This document shows positions 33,940-34,856 of a DNA stretch of 34,856 nt, in pieces; the stretch's first letter is position 1; the number at the start of each line of letters is the position of its first letter. The stretch is taken from the NCBI GenBank assembly GCA_021847345.1, contig JAJZTW010000042.1:1-34856 (forward strand). The letters run 5' to 3'. Origin of the DNA: Pseudomonadota bacterium. GTDB taxonomy: Bacteria > Pseudomonadota > Gammaproteobacteria > Burkholderiales > Burkholderiaceae_C. The position numbers and the translations under genes are program-made. The notes beneath the pieces were generated by a model. It was given only the letters and a program-made list of their open reading frames with translations. It was not told where the DNA came from and did no database searches.

Positions 33940-34268
33940 CCCTCGCGCTGCACGCGCATGGGCGCTGCCATGCGTGCCGCCACCCGCCCGATGCAGAGCG
34001 AGCCGACGGCCCGGCGCCGGTCTCTGCTGCTCAGCGACGGAGGCCCGCACGACCCCGATGCCTACCAGGAGCGCGACGGCATCGAGGACACGCGCAACGC
34101 CCTCAGGCAGGCACGGCGCCAGGGCCTGCGCCCGTTTTGCATGACCATCGACCGGCAGGCCCACGCCTGCCGCATGGGTTCGGCAGGCATCATTTCGCCA
34201 TCGTCCGTCAGTCGTCGCAGCGGCCCCGGCGCCTGACCATGCTGTACGCTCGGATGTCCAGACGATGA
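33940..34268 (+). pseudogene. norD: Remnant of norD (nitric oxide reductase activation protein), C-terminal part
   Basis: The frame through 33958 encodes CTRMGAAMRAATRPM, LLLSDGGPHDPDAYQERDG, IEDTRNALRQARRQGLRPF and CMTIDRQAHA, clearly the last part of the NorD von Willebrand A domain. The homology then jumps frame at about 34167 to LPHGFGRHHFAIVRQSSQ and LTMLYARMSRR, ending at TGA 34266-34268. The normal HAYLPH junction implies a loss of about four bases. The N-terminal three quarters, including the DxSxS part of the MIDAS, are missing; the fragment abuts dadA. It is therefore doubly broken and not functional. It differs from the CbbO C-terminus at 9395. Confidence 0.8.
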
Positions 34269-34275
34269 GACACCC

Positions 34276-34743
34276 ATGCGCCTGACCACGATGACCGACT
34301 ACGCGCTGCGCCTGCTGATGTACGTGGCGCAGCACTCCGACCGCCTGTGCACCATCGCCGAGGTGGCCGGCGCCTATCGCATTTCCGAGACCCATCTGAT
34401 GAAGATCACGCAGCGCCTGGGCCAGGCCGGATGGCTGGAGACGGTGCGCGGCAAGGGCGGAGGCATCCGGCTGGCTCGGCCGCCCGAGCAGATCAACATC
34501 GGCGCCGTGGTGCGCGATGTCGAACCCGACTTCTACCTGGTCGAATGCATGGGCGCCAACGACCAGTGCATGCTCACCGGGCGCTGCCGCCTGACCGGGG
34601 TGATCAACGGCGCGCTGCGCAGCTTCCTGGAAAGCCTCGACGCCAGCACCCTGGCCGACCTGCTGCCGGCCGCGCAGCCGAGCGAGCTGCCGGTGCGAGC
34701 GCCGCGACCGCGCAGTCGGCGCGGCGCCCCCGGCAACGCCTGA
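34276..34743 (+). CDS. nsrR: Rrf2-family iron-sulfur regulator, NsrR-like
   Basis: A 155-residue Rrf2 repressor. The winged helix begins MRLTTMTDYALRLLMYVAQH and includes ISETHLMKITQRLGQAGWLE and VRGKGGGIRLARPP. Three cysteines in ECMGANDQC and TGRC would hold a [4Fe-4S] or [2Fe-2S] cluster; the spacing (C-x6-C-x5-C) is slightly wider than in E. coli NsrR. NsrR senses nitric oxide, and the adjacent norD remnant supports this over IscR or RirA. The tail is Pro/Arg-rich and disordered. The ATG at 34276 is 7 bases after the norD remnant stop, so both probably belonged to one operon. Confidence 0.82.
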   Translation: MRLTTMTDYALRLLMYVAQHSDRLCTIAEVAGAYRISETHLMKITQRLGQAGWLETVRGKGGGIRLARPPEQINIGAVVRDVEPDFYLVECMGANDQCMLTGRCRLTGVINGALRSFLESLDASTLADLLPAAQPSELPVRAPRPRSRRGAPGNA

Positions 34744-34856
34744 AACCCGACCCCGCGCCAGCCACGCCGCGGCCGCACGAGGCCGGGAATGACTCCAGGG
34801 CACGTAGGCGTTAGCTCAACGTGGAAACCGCACGCAGCGCGCACGGCCTACGCTGC
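34744..34856. other. Intergenic right edge
   Basis: 113 bases after the NsrR-like gene with no coding frame I can support. A loose GTAGGC...GCCTAC pair lies near the end; the stretch is cut by the window edge. Confidence 0.3.

Noticed and set aside
34800..34856. Possible integron attC-like pattern (GCGTTAGCTCAACG with GTAGGC/GCCTAC arms)
   Set aside because: The stretch is cut by the window edge, the arms are only six bases, and no integrase or cassette is present.

Overview
The window looks like part of the chromosome of a GC-rich chemolithoautotrophic proteobacterium. The best fit is a betaproteobacterium close to Thiomonas. The evidence is a complete alpha-carboxysome locus with form IA Rubisco, a DAB-type inorganic carbon transporter, and a carboxysome-associated PII-like protein of the kind described from Thiomonas. 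This assignment is inferred from gene content and coding style, not from a marker gene.

Layout. 1-1512: end of a branched-chain amino acid (Liv-type) ABC uptake operon, with a partial livH and its binding protein. 1765-3479: a YadG/YadH-type ABC-2 exporter. 3513-5549: a globin-GAF-EAL cyclic-di-GMP phosphodiesterase. 5599-6546: cbbR. 6615-7902: two divergent genes for small secreted proteins of unknown function. 7931-21078 (minus strand, read from right to left): the carboxysome operon cbbL-cbbS-csoS2-csoSCA-csoS4A-csoS4B-csoS1 (three copies)-acRAF-mcdA-mcdB-cbbQ-cbbO-csoS1D, ending in a cytosolic trypsin-like serine protease. 21261-27166 (minus strand): the DAB operon dabB - membrane protein - dabA - cpII. 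27255-29554: a sigma54-type aldehyde dehydrogenase and DUF779 unit. 29674-31631: a copper-related cluster (cupredoxin, DUF2946-like peptide, PCuAC chaperone). 31647-33927: a small orphan gene, an Lrp regulator and dadA. 33940-34743: a decayed norD fragment and an Rrf2/NsrR-like regulator.

How the genes work together. DabA/DabB would accumulate bicarbonate in the cytosol, and CpII would sense bicarbonate and adenine nucleotides. The Cso shell would encapsulate Rubisco and the carbonic anhydrase CsoSCA. acRAF and CbbQ/CbbO would assemble and reactivate Rubisco, and McdA/McdB would distribute the organelles along the nucleoid. CbbR is the likely regulator. The two rare AT-rich stretches, upstream of cbbL and of dabB, each hold a TNA-N7-TNA element, which suggests joint control.

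Most notable observations. (1) csoS2 has a complete -1 programmed frameshift signal: an in-phase CCCAAAA heptamer, a stop codon three sense codons past the slip site in the -1 frame, and an 8-bp hairpin. (2) A cytosolic trypsin-like protease with an intact catalytic triad is the last gene of the carboxysome operon. (3) Several strong intercistronic hairpins without U-tracts sit at points where protein dosage should change. (4) The aldehyde dehydrogenase has a consensus sigma54 promoter with TGTCGC dyads upstream, and the next gene (DUF779) has no Shine-Dalgarno and starts nine bases after a 15-bp hairpin. All functional statements rest on motif and family recognition by reading; no searches were run.
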